A stretch of DNA of 64,000 nucleotides from Hippophae tibetana (taxonomy: Eukaryota > Streptophyta > Magnoliopsida > Rosales > Elaeagnaceae): contig CM072806.1 of NCBI GenBank assembly GCA_037013495.1, forward strand, positions 18,645,001-18,709,000. The letters run 5' to 3'. Positions 60,601 through 64,000 of this stretch are shown here, piece after piece. Every line of letters starts with the position of its first letter. The stretch's first letter is position 1. The translations under genes were made by a program, and so were the position numbers. The notes under the pieces are model-generated. The model was not told the origin of the DNA. It was given only the letters and a program-made list of their open reading frames with translations, and made no database searches.

Positions 60601-63159
60601 CTTAGATACGTTTTGTTTAAGTGCTTAAATAACCCTAGGTGAGTACTTCAGTAGGATTGCTTGTTTCTTTAGTTAAAAAATAACAAAAAAAAGTTTTTTC
60701 TATAATCATGTCATTCATATGCCATATCATGTAGACTGCATCTACTTTGAATTATAAGGTAGCTTTTTCTTGTACCTAATATGTCTTGTATTGGTTCTCT
60801 GTTTGTCTCATGTTGTTTAGTGTTCATCTTTTGCGTTATTTTCCTTGTCTTTTGTCGTATATATCTTTTTGGAGTAAATTGATCGAGGTATGTAGCAAGC
60901 TTAAGTACATGAGTGTGATCTTCTCTTTCTTGGTGCTATGTTTGTTTGGATTTTTTTATGTGCATTTGTATGTCATATATGTTGTTTACCTGTATTTATG
61001 ACTATTGAATTACATGCATTACTAGGACTAGACTATTATGTTTAGTTGACATTCCTAGTGTTTGGGTTTTTACTTTTTTTAAACATGTCTCTTGTTTCTA
61101 TGTTAGAACCTGATGTTCCTTGCATGCTTATATGTTTAGTATCATTGTACTATTCTTCTTTCTCTCGTGGGATGTTACTTTTGTTGCTCACTAGTTAATA
61201 TGTACGTTTCTCTTTTGATTAGCGATGATGTGAGTGTTGACGATGATCTCTTTTGAGGCAGTTGTGTTCAACTTGTAGCCAATGATCTCTTTTGAGGTAA
61301 TAATGTAAGATTTGTGTCAATGATATCTCTTAAGGCACAATCTTATCTTTTTCTCCTATGATCTCATAGAGGTTATTTTTATCATCTAATTTGTTTATTG
61401 ATTGATGCTTTTCGTGAGATTGGCTGTTTTATTCTCTTACCAACATGTTTCAATTTTCTAAATTTATGAGTTACATTTATCTTAACATACTTAGTATGAT
61501 TTCCTTTGTTTGTAGATGCAGGGGGGAGTTAAGGGTGTATAATAATGAATAACATTTTTATTGCTTAATATATAGACATTTAGAGGAGAGGTGTGCGTCA
61601 AATGCATGGGGTTAGATGGGTGTTGAGTTTGCTTTGCATCCTTAGTGTTGGTGGTTATTCTATTTATGATTTTTTTTTGTTATGCTTATATATTCATTGT
61701 GATGCTTTTATGCATTTTGTTCTTCTTGACATTACTTTATATGAACCATACATAGATAAGACAATTAGTATGATATGTTGTATGTATATTATGTGTTTTC
61801 TTGCTTTACATATCATTTTATGTGTTTCTCATCTTTCTTGCTTTATAGTGCTTTATTGCATATTTCTTACATGTATTAGATTGTATGGTATTTGTTGTTT
61901 AGACAACTTATGCAAAACTTTAAATTGCTCATAAATGCAGGAATCATTAGTAGACTAATGATAACTTTACCTTATCTTTAAAGAAATTAACAAATTGTTC
62001 TAAAAACTTATATTATTTTCTAAATTAGTTAAAATAAATAAATCTGAAGATGAACAATGGTCAATTAATAGAAAAATAATGTAAATTCTAAGTGGATTAA
62101 ATAAATAAATTAAAATAAGTAAATTTATAATCGAAATAAGATGATAATGAATATGAAAAATTAGTTCACATATCCCTTTATGAAAAGAATTAATCAAATG
62201 ATTTAAATAACAAGTTAGATTTATGATTTTTTGTTTTTTAATAAGTGAACCCTAATGATCATGATGGGCCCCACAATTTTTAATTAATTCATAACTTTTT
62301 GGATTAGGTTTGAAATTTATTAATTAACAAACCTAAAGAAAATATATAAATTATGATTCTCAATTAATTAATAACATTCTCGATTTAGTTTCAAATTGAT
62401 TAATATGTAAACTAAGGTAAATATATTCTTTAATTATAAATTAAAATTTGACTCATCATTAATTTATAATAAAATATAATTTAAACCATCTAATTTAATC
62501 TTAATTAATTAATTAATTCCTAGAACGGATTGAAATTGATCAATGAAACAAAATTGTACTCTTGTTTATTAATGCACAATCAAATACAAATTATGTGTCT
62601 AGTTCTAAAATATTTTCTTTAATTATAAATTAAGATGAACATATAATTAATTTATAATTAAAAATATAAAGAATATGAGTAAGAAATAAATCCAAAATTT
62701 TTCATTTAATTAAACCATATATTTTTTTAATAATTGGAAATAAAGAATATGAATAAGAAATAAATCCAAATTTTTTTATTTAATTAAACCATAATTTTTT
62801 TAATCATTGGAAGCAATAAAAAAATCTCATATACAAAAATAAACCAATCATAATTAAATTAGTTATAACTAATTTAACTACAAAAACATTTAGATTATGG
62901 AGAAAAAAAAGATATAACAATAAAAATACCTCCTCTTAAAACTACTTAGTTGTATGCCTTTTTCAAATCCTTGAAATTATTTCATAATTTTAAGGTTTTC
63001 TCTCTATATTTGTGTATTTTTGATAATATGATTATGATTGTTGGTGGCTTGATATTGTTTAAGAAGAGTTAGGATATATTTATAAGATAAATTTTAGGGT
63101 TAAATACATTTAGAATGCGTATTAGGATTTTTGGCAATTTTAAATGCTTGGATCGCGAC
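60601..63159. other. Non-coding region after copia-C gag
   Basis: T-rich on the plus strand to about 61950. A purine run (GATGCAGGGGGGAGTT, 61515-61530) could be a polypurine tract, but the sequence after it does not resemble the presumed 5' LTR. At 61230-61375 a ~55-bp motif with GATCTCTTTTGAGG recurs about three times. From 62000 on it is A/T-rich. No gene is recognised; the frame at 61593-61934 is hydrophobic from T-rich codons and has no motif. Confidence 0.5.
62667..62812. repeat. 73-bp tandem duplication
   Basis: Two units, starting ATAAAGAATATGAGTAAG (62667) and ATAAAGAATATGAATAAG (62740), run in parallel through AAATCCAAA...TTTAATTAAACCATA to ATTGGAA with few changes. Confidence 0.85.
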
Positions 63160-63420
63160 ACAATTTATTATGCACTACAGTGTGCGTTGAATTTTGAATC
63201 TCCAGTTATAAACTGAGATCCTTGTGCCGCAACATCGTATATATTGGGCCACGACACTCGTTGAACTAGAAAATACACAATTCGATCTGGGAGCATTATA
63301 CAACAACATGGACTTTGTTCAGGCATAACACACATAGAAATTCTAGAATCACCAATTGAAACCTGAGAGCACCCTACCACGACATGAACCATATCTGAGC
63401 CATATCGTGCATAAAATGTA
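63160..63420 (-). repeat. Possible LTR-retrotransposon fragment of unknown family
   Basis: This ~260-bp stretch is less AT-rich than its surroundings. It has recurring phrases such as GCCACGACAC / CCACGACATG / GCCGCAACAT, spaced 50-130 bp apart. The style resembles degenerate repeats found in plant LTR elements, but I could not place it in a family. The minus-strand frame across it (63168-63392) is not a recognised protein. From 63421 to the window end nothing is seen. Confidence 0.3.
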
Positions 63421-64000
63421 TGGTTTTTGCTATTTTTATTTGTTTCTACTTATGTGAGTTACCATTAATTGTCATATTTGGAGCTCATGAACACTATTTT
63501 GACTCAAGATTTTTGTTAAAACATAAAATTAATGCTTAAAAACATAGAAAGTTATAGATCAAAATAATGTTCATCAGCACCACATGTCTTCTTTAGTACA
63601 TTAAGATGTCTTTCATTATGTGTGTGCATAGTATAGGGTGAGGTTATTGGATTGATTCTACCCATGTAGGTGCCAACTTGGATGATAGTTAGACTCTTAA
63701 CCAATTTCTTCATACAAATTTGATGACATAATTATGTGGCATTGATGCTTGATCGCAAATTCTGTCAATGTGTATTGTGTGCATTGTGAAGTCCTTTTTG
63801 GTGTCTCATCGCATGTAGAGACGTGGAGCTTTATGCTATATATCACATTGAGAAATGTTTTTTGTTTGCATATTTCTTGATTTATTTGTGCATTCATTTT
63901 GTTTTTTGTTGCATATTTTTACCTTGGTATTGTCCTGGTGTTGTTGTTTGTTTGTTTTGCATGTCTGTTAGTGTTAAATGCATTTCTATATAACTTTTCT

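Noticed and set aside
61593..61934. 113-codon hydrophobic frame resembling a membrane protein
   Set aside because: Hydrophobicity follows from T-rich DNA, there is no conserved motif, and it lies in repeat-like sequence after copia-C.

Overview
The window looks like nuclear DNA of a flowering plant, probably a eudicot. It is very AT-rich, has intron-containing genes with GT-AG junctions, and carries several layers of LTR retrotransposons of plant type. No prokaryotic or organellar feature was seen. Everything below was read by eye, with no alignment or database search.

Left part, 1-24640, is a retrotransposon mosaic. Two Ty1/copia elements of one family (copia-B) lie head to head. One is on the minus strand (355-3819, cut by the window-edge LTR) and one on the plus strand (5485-10660, nearly complete, broken mainly by stop codons). 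A second copia element (copia-A, 10728-24634) has both LTRs and a 5-bp target duplication ATAAT. It was itself hit twice. A solo LTR (13932-15684, duplication ACTTA) sits in its reverse-transcriptase region, and a 6.1-kb non-coding element with 128-bp terminal direct repeats (15727-21833) lies 37 bp further on. The latter carries a G-rich higher-order tandem repeat. A second copy of the solo-LTR family occupies 1-354.

Middle, 24640-32687, is AT-rich intergenic DNA. It holds a (CT)45 microsatellite and a minus-strand gag remnant of a third copia family (copia-C).

Genic block, 32688-57278: three apparently intact genes, all on the minus strand. They are a RopGEF with a PRONE domain (five coding exons, 547 aa), the chaperonin subunit CCT2 (11 coding exons, 527 aa), and a SKU5-similar multicopper-oxidase-like protein (eight coding exons, 547 aa). 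They are separated by AT-rich spacers holding a three-copy ~350-bp tandem repeat, a possible SINE and a possible CACTA-transposon end. The three are unrelated in function: polar-growth GTPase signalling, cytosolic protein folding, and the cell wall/secretory pathway. Nothing suggests co-regulation.

Right end, 57279-64000, is intergenic, with a second, plus-strand copia-C gag copy and small tandem repeats.

The most unusual items are the non-coding 6.1-kb element with its 264-bp higher-order repeat, and the two copia-C copies that both lose recognisable coding at the same point after gag.
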